Below, piece after piece: positions 35,608 to 43,520 of a stretch of 64,000 nt of DNA. The stretch spans positions 1-64,000 of the forward strand of contig CAUGRT010000007.1 of assembly GCA_959602045.1 (NCBI GenBank), read 5' to 3'. The stretch's first letter is position 1; each line of letters opens with the position of its first letter. The notes under the pieces are model-generated. The model saw only the letters and a program-made list of their open reading frames with translations, was not told the origin of the DNA and ran no database searches. The position numbers were made by a program, and so were the translations under genes. Origin of the DNA: an uncultured Clostridia bacterium. GTDB taxonomy: Bacteria > Bacillota > Clostridia > UBA1381.

Positions 35608-36342
35608 ATGCAAACGGTGCAGGAAATCACACATTTTATTCATGTGCGCCCAAAGGGATGTTCTAAAATTCCCCATCACCAAACTCATTATCATGACTTG
35701 ACAATTGTGACTGAAGGAGAAATGACTTATTTTTGCAACGGAACGAGAATTGATTTAAAACCCGGTGACGCAGTATATCTGCCGCCCGGCATTTGGCGTG
35801 ACCGGAACAAGGGCGAGGACTATGTTGATTTTATCAGCTATAATTTTTTAACAGGTATGAATGAGCCGATTTTTCCCGATAATCATATTGTGAATTGCTA
35901 TTCTTCAAGAATCAAAAAGCTGGCTTCCATCTGCATGGAATCTCATCTTTCCGCCTCGCCTTACTCTGCTGAAAAATGCAATCTGATTTTAAATTGCATG
36001 TTATATGATATTGCGGAAACCTACCAAAAGCCATACGGCAACGACTATATCAATGAACTGGTGGACTACATTAATTCGCATATCACCGAACGGCTGAGCC
36101 TGGAACAGCTTGCGTCACGTTTACATCTTTCAAAAGAATACTGCTCGATGCTTTTTAAGCGCGAAACCGGGAAAACATTGATCGGGTACATTAACGAGCG
36201 AAAGCTTGAGGTTGCAAAAAGCCTGATCTCCGGAGAGCATATGTCTCTTCATGAAATCAGCGACTACTTAGGCTATAATGATTACAACTATTTTTCAAGG
36301 ATTTTCAAGCAATATACCGGGGTTTCACCATCAGAATATTGA
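35608..36342 (+). CDS. AraC-family regulator with N-terminal cupin
   Basis: 244 aa. Cupin sensor domain (about 1-100; HYHDLTIVTEGEMTYFCNG, LKPGDAVYLPPGIWRDRN) and two C-terminal helix-turn-helices (about 145-243; LSLEQLASRLHLSKEYCSMLFK, LHEISDYLGYNDYNYFSRIFK, quoted in parts). AGAGGAGG precedes the ATG. Divergent from the beta-lactamase-fold/EamA pair, which it probably regulates. The ligand is likely a small sugar or peptide that binds in the cupin barrel (family inference). Confidence 0.9.
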   Translation: MQTVQEITHFIHVRPKGCSKIPHHQTHYHDLTIVTEGEMTYFCNGTRIDLKPGDAVYLPPGIWRDRNKGEDYVDFISYNFLTGMNEPIFPDNHIVNCYSSRIKKLASICMESHLSASPYSAEKCNLILNCMLYDIAETYQKPYGNDYINELVDYINSHITERLSLEQLASRLHLSKEYCSMLFKRETGKTLIGYINERKLEVAKSLISGEHMSLHEISDYLGYNDYNYFSRIFKQYTGVSPSEY

Positions 36343-36370
36343 TAGCGATAATAAATATTTTTAGCCAATT

Positions 36371-36404
36371 AGGGACACTAAAAAAATGTTATAGGGACAC
36401 TAAA
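36371..36404 (+). promoter_or_regulatory. Two direct AGGGACACTAAA repeats spaced 22 bp
   Basis: Identical 12-mers at 36371-36382 and 36393-36404, two helical turns apart, immediately upstream of the Crp/Fnr-type gene. The spacing suits a DNA-binding site, but the same 11-mer also occurs inside genes in this window. Confidence 0.4.
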
Positions 36405-36435
36405 TCGCATTTTTAAATGGGAGTGAATGAACATC

Positions 36436-37101
36436 ATGAATGATTTATCTTTATTAAAAACCGATCTTTTTAAGGGAATATCGGAATCCGAGCTGCCGGC
36501 GGCTTTAAAGTGTCTGGGGGCTTACGAAAAAAAATACTCCAAATCCGACATCATTTATACGGCAGGCAGTACCGTTACCGACCTCGGATTGGTTTTATCG
36601 GGAAGTGTAAATATTGTTGTGAATTATTATTGGGGCGGCAGTAATATTTTCGGGCATATTGCCCCCGGGCAGATTTTTGCCGAAACTTATGCCGTTGTTC
36701 CCGGGAAAGAGCTTTTATGCGATGTGGTTGCAGCTGAGGAAACAACCGTGCTGTTTATTAATGCCAATAAAATCCTCACGGCATACGATAAAAGCTGTGT
36801 TTTTCACAGCAAGCTCATTCACAATCTTTTAAAAATTTCCGCGCAAAAAAATCTGGATCTATCCGCACGAATGATGCATACCGCATCAAAATTAATTCGC
36901 GATCGCCTGTTATCCTACCTTTCCGAACAAGCGCTTCTTTACGGAACACCGCAATTTACCATCCCCTTTTCACGGCAGCAGCTTGCCGATTATCTGGGCG
37001 TTGAACGCAGCGCACTTTCCAATGAATTATCAAAAATGAAACAAGACGGCTTAATTGATTACGACCGCAATACCTTTAAATTGCTTGATAAAATATTATA
37101 A
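36436..37101 (+). CDS. Crp/Fnr-family transcriptional regulator
   Basis: 221 aa. Cyclic-nucleotide-binding-like beta roll (about 10-120; YTAGSTVTDLGLVLSGSVNI, FAETYAVVPGKELLCDVVA) and C-terminal winged helix (about 150-218; PFSRQQLADYLGVERSALSNEL). No cysteine cluster is visible, so it is not an oxygen-sensing Fnr with an iron-sulfur centre. Start at 36436 is preferred since GGGAGTGA ends 9 nt upstream; an ATG at 36427 is too close. It follows the AraC gene in the same direction but has its own 93-bp upstream region with direct repeats. Targets unknown. Confidence 0.88.
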   Translation: MNDLSLLKTDLFKGISESELPAALKCLGAYEKKYSKSDIIYTAGSTVTDLGLVLSGSVNIVVNYYWGGSNIFGHIAPGQIFAETYAVVPGKELLCDVVAAEETTVLFINANKILTAYDKSCVFHSKLIHNLLKISAQKNLDLSARMMHTASKLIRDRLLSYLSEQALLYGTPQFTIPFSRQQLADYLGVERSALSNELSKMKQDGLIDYDRNTFKLLDKIL

Positions 37102-37126
37102 GGGACGATAAAAAATCGCCCCTTGT
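37100..37126. terminator. Weak hairpin between converging Crp and hydrolase genes
   Basis: Stem AAGGG(A)CGAT / ATCG(C)CCCTT with A/T-rich loop. The T-tract is poor, so the terminator call is tentative. Confidence 0.4.
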
Positions 37127-37139
37127 GAAAAATTATATT

Positions 37140-38312
37140 TTAATCCATAGAAGAACAAACAACGTTTCTTAATCTGGGGAAATAATAGGTTTCCTGCGGA
37201 TTTAACATATGATGTGCATAGAAAAATCCCAGACCGCTGTCCGGATCAGCCAGCAATGTACCGCCTGCCGCTCCGCACCAGCCTAATTCTCCGATTCCAC
37301 CGGTAGATGATGCAACCGATTTGCTCAGACAAGTCCTAACTCCCAAACCATAACCATAGCCCTTTAACGCTTTCCAGTTAAAATCCGTCAGCTGCTGTCC
37401 GCCCAATTGATTGGTTCGCATTAGCTCTACTGTACCCTTTGCAAGGATGCGTTCTCCTGTTGCCGCTTTTCCAAACTGCGCTAATGCATTGGCTAATTTC
37501 GCATATTCGGGCACTGCAATTGTAATGCCTGCACCGCCGCTGTCATATTGTTCTCCTAATGCGAAATCATTGCCTTTCCCGACATTTTCAAGCTTGCCTT
37601 TCAGCGTTTCTCCGCGAATCTGTGCATCGACCAAATCAATTTCGCCATCGGTTGTTAGGATATATTGATTCGCCATGCGGCTTTGGATTTCCGCATTGGT
37701 ATGATAATATGCCTCTTGGATTCCAACCGGTTCAAAAATGTTTTTGCGCACATAATCGCTGAAACATTCTCCTGATACCACCTCTACAAATGCCGCCAAA
37801 ACATCATGACAAAGGCTATACTGCCAATGCTCCCCCGGCTCAAAATCCAACGGCTGCTCAGCAAGGCACTTTGCCACCGTCACAGTATCCATTTTTCCGT
37901 TCGTTAGCTTTGCCGCCTTTTGGATTCCCTCGCTGTTTAAATTATAATTCAACCCGGCAGTCATTGTAAACAGATTCCGCAAGGTAATTTGCTTTTTCGC
38001 TTCGGTGATGTTCCCGTTTTTGTCTTTGACATACATCTGCTTAAATTCCGGTATGTATTCTCCCAGCGGATCATCCAAAAGATAAATCCCTTTCTCCAAA
38101 AGCTGCAATGCTGCTGTAACGGTCGTTACCTTGGAGCAGGAATAAATATTCACCAGCCTATCATCACTCATCGGAATATGATTTTCTTCATCGGCATACC
38201 CCGAACTGTAACGAAATACCTCCCGATTGTTCTGATAAATGCAAATCGTATTTCCCGGCACAATTTCTCTTGTGAGAAAGTCCATAAACTCTTTAATTCT
38301 CTGAGTGTTCAT
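37140..38312 (-). CDS. Serine beta-lactamase-fold hydrolase (EstB/class C-like)
   Basis: 390 aa. Beta-lactamase fold with nucleophile motif S-C-S-K (about residues 58-61), tyrosine motif YSLCHD (about 173-178), and a C-terminal GGxG-type segment (GWCGAAGGTLLADPD). No signal peptide. These resemble EstB-type esterases and related hydrolases. Start 38312 has GAGGA 5 nt upstream; the ATG at 38324 (AAAGGGG 3 nt upstream) is also possible. Its promoter is overlapped by a perfect 14-bp palindrome, so it is probably repressed. The repressor gene is not identified in this window. Only distantly similar to the other hydrolase at 33924-35411. Confidence 0.87.
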   Translation of the reverse strand: MNTQRIKEFMDFLTREIVPGNTICIYQNNREVFRYSSGYADEENHIPMSDDRLVNIYSCSKVTTVTAALQLLEKGIYLLDDPLGEYIPEFKQMYVKDKNGNITEAKKQITLRNLFTMTAGLNYNLNSEGIQKAAKLTNGKMDTVTVAKCLAEQPLDFEPGEHWQYSLCHDVLAAFVEVVSGECFSDYVRKNIFEPVGIQEAYYHTNAEIQSRMANQYILTTDGEIDLVDAQIRGETLKGKLENVGKGNDFALGEQYDSGGAGITIAVPEYAKLANALAQFGKAATGERILAKGTVELMRTNQLGGQQLTDFNWKALKGYGYGLGVRTCLSKSVASSTGGIGELGWCGAAGGTLLADPDSGLGFFYAHHMLNPQETYYFPRLRNVVCSSMD

Positions 38313-38347
38313 CTCAATCCTCATTGACCCCTTTCATGAAAACTCTT

Positions 38348-38361
38348 TACTGGTACCAGTA
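38348..38361. promoter_or_regulatory. Perfect palindrome TACTGGTACCAGTA, GntR-type operator
   Basis: 14-bp perfect palindrome overlapping the -10 box of the 37140-38312 gene. The half-site ACTGGT matches GntR/FadR/HutC-subfamily operators such as ACTGGT-N-ACCAGT. Position predicts repression. Confidence 0.65.
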
Positions 38362-38387
38362 TAGCACAAGAAAACAGAGCCTGTCAA
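38358..38387 (-). promoter_or_regulatory. Promoter of the EstB-like hydrolase gene
   Basis: Minus strand TTGACA (38382-38387), 18-bp spacer, TATACT (38358-38363). Confidence 0.7.
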
Positions 38388-38399
38388 GATTTCACCACA

Positions 38400-38433
38400 A
38401 AAAAAACAACTGTTGCCAGTTGCTTTTTTTGTT
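38400..38433 (-). terminator. Terminator of the deacetylase gene
   Basis: Stem AAAAAA(A)CAACTG / CAGTTG(C)TTTTTT with a TTGC loop, read past the stop codon at 38458 on the minus strand. Confidence 0.7.
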
Positions 38434-38457
38434 CTCTATGTCGGACTTCCCGTATTT

Positions 38458-39219
38458 TTATTCGATTCCCTGCTTATGCTGCATACCCGCATGATCAATG
38501 GTGAAATCGCCTGTATAAATCAAATCCGAAACCGTTGAAAACTCATACGTTTTCGAAAGTTTTTCTAAAATTTGCGGCAAAACGGCGGCAGTATGCTCCG
38601 TTCCGTTATGTAAAAGAATAATATCCCCGGCTTTGGTGGTGTTGGTCGCGCGTTTTAAAATTCCGTCCGGATCGGCATCCCCATAATCAATGCCATCAAC
38701 CGACCATTGAATACACGGTGTTCCTCTCCGATCACACTGCTCAACAACGGTATTATTGTAGCCACCCGACGGAGCACGCACCAGCTTAGGCTTAACTCCG
38801 ATAATTTCAGCAACAACCGCGTCGCAGCGATCCAAATCCTTTACCAACGCCTCTGCGCTGAGCTTCGTATAATCGCTGTGATTATACGAATGATTTCCGA
38901 TTTCATGACCGCTTTCATAAATCTTACGCAAACTTTGCGGATATTTTTCCGCCCAATCTCCTACTACAAAAAAAGTTGCTTTACAATTGTACTGCTCCAA
39001 TGTTTTTAAGATTGAATCAATATCATCGTCATTCCACGCACAATCAAACGTAACCGCAATTTTATTATCCTCTCTCGCTACACAATAAATCGGGATTTCC
39101 CGATCCCCTACCCGAAAAACCGAAACGGTTCTTGCCATGTACAGAAAACACATCGGCAAAAGCACCGCACACGCCAAAGCTATTATTATGTATTTCGCCT
39201 TTATCACCCAAAATCTCAT
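38458..39219 (-). CDS. Membrane-anchored polysaccharide deacetylase (PdaB/sporulation-type)
   Basis: 253 aa. N-terminal signal-anchor (about 5-25; AKYIIIALACAVLLPMCFLY) and a NodB domain (about 50-240). It has the family's modified motif 1 KIAVTFDCAWNDDD (about 51-64), motif 2 GHEIGNHSYNHSDY, motif 3 VRAPSGGYN, and a C-terminal LLHNGTEHTAAVLP. The CAW version of motif 1 is typical of the PdaA/PdaB group that acts on spore or vegetative peptidoglycan. Start 39219 has GAGGAG upstream. Its 5' end is separated from the upstream transposase-like gene by a terminator, so it is its own unit. Suggests a spore-forming ancestry. Confidence 0.88.
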   Translation of the reverse strand: MRFWVIKAKYIIIALACAVLLPMCFLYMARTVSVFRVGDREIPIYCVAREDNKIAVTFDCAWNDDDIDSILKTLEQYNCKATFFVVGDWAEKYPQSLRKIYESGHEIGNHSYNHSDYTKLSAEALVKDLDRCDAVVAEIIGVKPKLVRAPSGGYNNTVVEQCDRRGTPCIQWSVDGIDYGDADPDGILKRATNTTKAGDIILLHNGTEHTAAVLPQILEKLSKTYEFSTVSDLIYTGDFTIDHAGMQHKQGIE

Positions 39220-39267
39220 TTTGTCTTCTCCTCGCTTTGCATCTGAAATCCACATAAAAAATACAGG

Positions 39268-39294
39268 AGTCGCACTCCTGTATTATTATATGCT
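39268..39294 (-). terminator. Terminator of the RAYT-like gene
   Basis: Perfect 11-bp stem AATACAGGAGT / ACTCCTGTATT with a CGC loop and T6 on the minus strand. Confidence 0.8.
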
Positions 39295-39315
39295 GTATAT
39301 TTTTCTTTTAGAACC

Positions 39316-39936
39316 TTACAAAAGCCATGATGGAAGATTTTTTTGCTTTGGTTTGGGTGGATCAATTTTTTCCGGTGTCGTCTCCTCCTTACGCGTCGGC
39401 TTTTCTGCCTGTTTTGGAGGATCAATTTTCTCCGGTGGTGTATTCTCCTTATGCTTTTGTGCCGGCTTCTGCCGTGGTGTCCGCATCGGTTTCTCACCCA
39501 TTGCAGCCGCAAAGAACGGAATCATTTCATAATCGCCGCTTTCCTCATGGTCACTGACATAACCATCCTTCCCGGTCAATTCTGATACCGCCTGAACCAA
39601 TCGGATACTATTATCCAGTTCTGCCTCACTTCGAATCGGCTCACTCTTAAACCGCCCGTCAAACAGTTTCCCCTCGGTCTGATATTTTTTATTATAATAT
39701 CGGGCATAGCTGATGACGATACTTCTCAAATCCGCCGCAATCTCGCTTTCACTTTCCCGTATGCATAAAAAGACAAAATCCCGAACCAATCCAAAGCCTA
39801 AAATCTCTGCCTTTGATTCATCCATCTTATCAATAAATTCCTGATAATCATCATCATCCCGAAAAATATCAATTTTTCCTTTCAGAATCACGTTGTACAT
39901 TCCCGTTTCGCTTTTTTCACGTGCTTTTCTCGCCAT
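39316..39936 (-). CDS. RAYT/Y1-transposase-like protein lacking the HUH motif, with a Pro/Lys tail
   Basis: 206 aa. The framework matches TnpA-REP (RAYT) proteins: MARKAREKSETG at the start, IFRDDDDYQEFI (about 24-35), SYARYYNKKY with the expected catalytic tyrosine region (about 76-85), and GKLFDGRFKSEPI (about 89-101). Where the family has the metal-binding His-hydrophobe-His (typically NHVHLL), this protein reads D53-F54-V55-F56-L57, so both histidines are lost. After about residue 145 there is a Pro/Lys-rich tail with two EKIDPPK repeats. Family knowledge: HUH plus tyrosine are needed for single-strand cleavage. Inference: a catalytically dead, possibly repurposed DNA-binding relative. 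It has an own terminator and a clear ribosome site region, so it looks maintained rather than decayed. Confidence 0.75.
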   Translation of the reverse strand: MARKAREKSETGMYNVILKGKIDIFRDDDDYQEFIDKMDESKAEILGFGLVRDFVFLCIRESESEIAADLRSIVISYARYYNKKYQTEGKLFDGRFKSEPIRSEAELDNSIRLVQAVSELTGKDGYVSDHEESGDYEMIPFFAAAMGEKPMRTPRQKPAQKHKENTPPEKIDPPKQAEKPTRKEETTPEKIDPPKPKQKNLPSWLL

Positions 39937-40010
39937 TTATCATCAGCTCCTTTTTTATATTATATCATACTTTTTTCCGGATTTCAATCTTTATTTTCTC
40001 AAATAGAGTA

Positions 40011-40039
40011 TTGACAAATTTCTTTTACCGTACTATAAT
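40011..40039 (+). promoter_or_regulatory. Consensus promoter of the TetR operon
   Basis: TTGACA (40011-40016), 17-bp spacer, TATAAT (40034-40039). Confidence 0.85.
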
Positions 40040-40043
40040 ATAC

Positions 40044-40061
40044 CTAACGAATATTAGTTAG
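40044..40061. promoter_or_regulatory. TetR operator CTAAC-N8-GTTAG
   Basis: 18-bp near-perfect palindrome (CTAACGAATATTAGTTAG) between the -10 box and the ribosome site of the TetR gene; it predicts autorepression. Confidence 0.7.
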
Positions 40062-40071
40062 CGGAGGATTT

Positions 40072-40707
40072 ATGAAACAGGAAGATACGAAAAAGAAAAT
40101 TCTTAAAAAGGCGCTGGAATTATTTTCAGCCTACGGATACGATGCTGTCAGCGTTGGAGAAATCGCAAAAGCAGTAGGGATTAAAGCCCCGTCATTATAC
40201 AATCATTATGCAAGCAAACAAGCCATTTTTGATGCGATTGTGGAAGAAACGGCGGTTCAATATGAAAAATATACCGATGCGATTGACATTCATGTACAGG
40301 ACGCAAAAAAGGATATTGGCGTATTTTCTGAAATTACAGAGGATTTCTTAATCCAAAAGGTGCGGCAAATTTTTTCATATTCCCTGCACAATGAAGCAAT
40401 CGGCCGTTTTCGCCGTATGATGACCATTGAGCAGTTCCGCTCCCCTGCTCTTTCTGCGCTTTATTCAAAACGTTATGTTGAGCGTATTGTAACCTATCAT
40501 GCCGGTATTTTCGAAAGTTTAATTACCGCAGGCGAAATCAAAAACGAGAACCCCGAAACGCTTGCAATGATGTATGTTGCGCCAGTAATCACGCTGCTCG
40601 GCGTTTGCGACCGTCAACCGGAGAAAGAAGAGGAATGTCTTAGAAAACTGGACGCGCATGTCCGGTTGTTTTACCGCACGTTCCACACCACGAACGGCAT
40701 TAGATAA
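40072..40707 (+). CDS. TetR/AcrR-family repressor
   Basis: 211 aa. N-terminal TetR helix-turn-helix (about 5-50; ILKKALELFSAYGYDAVSVG, IAKAVGIKAPSLYNHYASKQ) and a variable helical ligand domain. GGAGGA lies about 6 nt before the ATG. It heads a three-gene operon with an ACT-domain protein and a flavodoxin-fold reductase (gaps of 12 and 36 bp). The palindrome in its leader suggests it represses this operon until a ligand, perhaps an electrophile or quinone handled by the reductase, binds. The ligand is inference only. Confidence 0.92.
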   Translation: MKQEDTKKKILKKALELFSAYGYDAVSVGEIAKAVGIKAPSLYNHYASKQAIFDAIVEETAVQYEKYTDAIDIHVQDAKKDIGVFSEITEDFLIQKVRQIFSYSLHNEAIGRFRRMMTIEQFRSPALSALYSKRYVERIVTYHAGIFESLITAGEIKNENPETLAMMYVAPVITLLGVCDRQPEKEEECLRKLDAHVRLFYRTFHTTNGIR

Positions 40708-40719
40708 AAGGAGTACCTT

Positions 40720-41088
40720 ATGGAAATCAAAAAAATAGACGGCGATTTTTCGGTATGCAAAGTGAAAGATTACACACTTACAAAACTTCATGCCGAATAC
40801 TGCTTTACCGGCAAAACCGATGAAGAAAAATCCTTAGTCTGTCTGACGAAGGACATACCTGCCAATACACTTGAAAGAGAGGACGGATGGAGGGCATTTC
40901 GGATTCAGGGCGTTTTGGATTTTTCATTAATTGGGATATTATCAAAAATTTCTGCACTGTTGGCAGAGCAGCAAATCGGCATTTTCGTAATTTCGACCTT
41001 TAACACGGATTACATTCTGACGAAGACCGAATCGTATGATAAGGCTTTGAAAGTGTTAGAACATGCCGGATATAAAATCATAGTATAA
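40720..41088 (+). CDS. ACT-domain protein (CASTOR/ACT_7-like)
   Basis: 122 aa, starting MEIKKIDGDFSVCKV. It matches the small two-ACT-fold proteins with signature EDGWRAFRIQGVLDFSLIGI, ISALLAEQQIGIFVISTFNT and YILTK. The family is thought to bind amino acids or other small ligands, though the role in bacteria is not settled. AAAAGGAG precedes the ATG. Lies 12 bp after the TetR gene and 36 bp before the reductase gene, so it is transcribed with both. Confidence 0.85.
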   Translation: MEIKKIDGDFSVCKVKDYTLTKLHAEYCFTGKTDEEKSLVCLTKDIPANTLEREDGWRAFRIQGVLDFSLIGILSKISALLAEQQIGIFVISTFNTDYILTKTESYDKALKVLEHAGYKIIV

Positions 41089-41124
41089 TGTCAGGCTGCT
41101 AAATGCAGCGGAAAGGAGATTCAT

Positions 41125-41820
41125 GTGAATATAACACTTATAAAGGCAACCAATCGAAAAAACAGCAGTACATATAATGCGGCAAAGTATTTCATTTCAA
41201 AGCTGAATCCGGTGGATGAAGTTTTTGAGTTTACGCTCCCCGATGATATGCCGCATATCTGCCGCGGCTGCTATGCCTGTCTTCACGGACAAGAGGATAA
41301 ATGCGGCGGTTATGAAGCCTTAAAGCCGATCAATGAAGCGATTGCAAAATCCCGATTAATCCTATTTTGCTGTCCCGTTTGGTGCTTTCATGCGCCGGGA
41401 CAAATCAAGTCGTTTTTAGACCATTACGGCTTTCGCTGGCTTGTACATCGCCCGAATTTTGATATGGTCAATAAACAAGCGGTGATCATCACAACCGCAG
41501 GGGGCGGCGGCATGAAATCTGCCGTAAAGGATATTAAAGACAGCATGGACTATTGGGGCGTTGCGAGAACGCACGTCGTAACACAGGCGGTATGGGGATA
41601 TTTCTGGAACGATATGCCCGAAAAATTCAAGAAACGCTTCACAAAACAACTTGATAAAATAGCCGCAAAGGTTGAAAAGCACGCAAAGCATTTAAAACCG
41701 TCCCTAAAAGTCAAATATCTTTATAAGCTATTTGCAAAGCTGCACTGCAATGATAAGATGTGGGAGATTGATAACGAATATTGGAAAGCGCATAAAAATC
41801 AAGTAAAAACAATACGCTGA
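41125..41820 (+). CDS. NAD(P)H-dependent flavodoxin-fold reductase (FMN reductase family)
   Basis: 231 aa. Flavodoxin-like fold beginning MNITLIKATNRKNSSTYNAA (phosphate-binding loop TNRKNSST), with the cysteine cluster CRGCYACLHGQEDKC (about 47-61) typical of the iron-sulfur-flavoprotein/NADPH-dependent FMN reductase group, then FCCPVWCFHAPGQIKSFLDH and ITTAGGGGMKSA. The GTG at 41125 is the start, with GAAAGGAG 6 nt upstream. Third gene of the TetR operon. Likely reduces flavin, quinone or nitro compounds; the exact substrate is unknown. Confidence 0.87.
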   Translation: MNITLIKATNRKNSSTYNAAKYFISKLNPVDEVFEFTLPDDMPHICRGCYACLHGQEDKCGGYEALKPINEAIAKSRLILFCCPVWCFHAPGQIKSFLDHYGFRWLVHRPNFDMVNKQAVIITTAGGGGMKSAVKDIKDSMDYWGVARTHVVTQAVWGYFWNDMPEKFKKRFTKQLDKIAAKVEKHAKHLKPSLKVKYLYKLFAKLHCNDKMWEIDNEYWKAHKNQVKTIR

Positions 41821-41840
41821 TTATTCAGATAACTAAAAAA

Positions 41841-41902
41841 AGAGATTCAGCTGTCGCTCCATCTATGCTCAGCTGCATAAATCGAAAAACAGATGAATCT
41901 CT
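41841..41902. repeat. Palindromic repeat, copy 3 (short, 62 bp), acting as bidirectional terminator
   Basis: 14-bp arms with one mismatch (AGAGATTCAGCTGT / ACAGATGAATCTCT). The arm plus ATTCATCTGTTTTTC (minus strand) equals the arm of the copy at 48624-48716; the centre is diverged and shorter. Sits between the converging reductase and citrate synthase genes. Confidence 0.6.
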
Positions 41903-41941
41903 CTCTGCAATATCGTTCTAATCCACAAATTCTAAAATGTT

Positions 41942-43306
41942 CTAACGATCTTTTAATTCTACATATTGTTTTTCCGTCAAGACACTCTTATATGCCGGAC
42001 GAATAATCTTATCGGCATTTATCAGTTCTTCAATCCGATGTGCACTCCAACCCACGATTCTTGCAATGGCAAACATCGGCGTATACAGTTCCTTCGGAAT
42101 ATCCAGCATGCTATACACAAAACCGCTGTAAAAATCGACATTCGGGCTGACACCCTTATAAATTCTGCGCTCCTCTGCAATCACCTGCGGTGCCATTTCC
42201 TCAACCGCCGAATATAAAGCAAAATCCGATGTCCGATGCTTTTCTACAGCGATTTGCTCAACAAAGCTCTTAAAAATCTTTGCTCTCGGATCGGATTTGG
42301 AATAAACTGCATGCCCCATTCCGTAAATCAAACCGCTCTTATCAAATGCCTCTTTATGCAAAAGCTTCTTCAAGTACTCCCGAATCTCCTCATGATCTTC
42401 GTAATCTTTCACATTTACCTTTAAATCATCCATCATTTCAACAACCTTAATATTCGCGCCGCCATGCTTCGGACCTTTCAGCGAGGATAACGCCGCCGCC
42501 ATTACCGAATAAGTGTCCGAACCTGCCGATGTGACAACATGCGTGGTAAATGTTGAATTATTACCGCCGCCATGCTCCATATGCAGCATTAACGCCACAT
42601 CCAGCACCTGTGCCTCTAAAGCCGTATACTTCATATCCGGACGCAGCATTCTCAGAATATTTTCCGCTGTGCTTAAATTCGGATCGGGGCGATGAATGTA
42701 CATGCTGTCGTCACACTCATAATGATTATAGGCATGATAACCATACACCGCCAGCATCGGAAATTCGCTGATCAGCATTAGGCATTGCCGCAAAACATTT
42801 TCAATTGAAATCTCTGCCGCGCGGTCATCATAAGCCGCAAGCGTCAGAATACTTCTCGTCATATTATTCATAATATCCTTGCCCGGTGCTTTCATAACCA
42901 CATCCCGAACAAAGTTCGTAGGCAAACACCTCATTCTGCCCAGCACCTCACTGAACTCATGCAGCTGCTGCTCATTGGGCAGCTCATTAAACAACAATAA
43001 ATACGCCGCTTCCTCAAAGCCCAAACGCTTTGCCCGAACATCACCGCCTACCAAATCATAAATATTATATCCCCGATATAACAGCTTTCCCTCGCAAGGA
43101 ACCTTTTCGCCAGCCTCATTCATCTGATAGGCTTCTATTTCCGAAATGGATGTCAATCCCGTAACAACACCATTTCCCTGCTTGTCACGCAGACCGCGCT
43201 TTACATGATATTTATCATACAAGTCCTTGTCAATGCTTCCGTTCGCGATACATTTTTCCGAAAGCTCCTTGATAAGCTCATTCGTCTTGATTACGGTATC
43301 TTCCAT
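41942..43306 (-). CDS. gltA: Citrate synthase
   Basis: 454 aa. Condenses acetyl-CoA and oxaloacetate to citrate in the cytosol. Catalytic features: His in MLHMEHGGGNNSTFTTHVV (about residue 258), His in SGLIYGMGHAVYSKSDPR (about 340-357) and the Asp in the following VEEMA/VDFYSGFVY region. This is the long, N-terminally extended form common in Clostridia. Start 43306 has GGAGGAG upstream; upstream in-frame codons include that ribosome site. It has its own promoter at 43387-43415 and no neighbouring TCA gene, so it most likely supplies 2-oxoglutarate for glutamate. Confidence 0.95.
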   Translation of the reverse strand: MEDTVIKTNELIKELSEKCIANGSIDKDLYDKYHVKRGLRDKQGNGVVTGLTSISEIEAYQMNEAGEKVPCEGKLLYRGYNIYDLVGGDVRAKRLGFEEAAYLLLFNELPNEQQLHEFSEVLGRMRCLPTNFVRDVVMKAPGKDIMNNMTRSILTLAAYDDRAAEISIENVLRQCLMLISEFPMLAVYGYHAYNHYECDDSMYIHRPDPNLSTAENILRMLRPDMKYTALEAQVLDVALMLHMEHGGGNNSTFTTHVVTSAGSDTYSVMAAALSSLKGPKHGGANIKVVEMMDDLKVNVKDYEDHEEIREYLKKLLHKEAFDKSGLIYGMGHAVYSKSDPRAKIFKSFVEQIAVEKHRTSDFALYSAVEEMAPQVIAEERRIYKGVSPNVDFYSGFVYSMLDIPKELYTPMFAIARIVGWSAHRIEELINADKIIRPAYKSVLTEKQYVELKDR

Positions 43307-43386
43307 TTTCAGCTCCTCCTTCTTTTCCTTAATGATATTCAATTAAAACATCCGATAAAATACTTAACCAAGTGTAGTTTTAACTT

Positions 43387-43415
43387 AGTATATCATATTT
43401 TTTCCATAAAGTCAA
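43387..43415 (-). promoter_or_regulatory. Promoter of gltA
   Basis: Minus strand TTGACT (43410-43415), 17-bp spacer, TATACT (43387-43392). Confidence 0.75.
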
Positions 43416-43520
43416 GTAGAAAGCGCATAATATTAAAACCGCCTGTCTATGCGATTGTTCAAAACATTTCATCTCATACAAATCACAGTTGACATACTTG
43501 TGCCTATCCATACATTTTAA

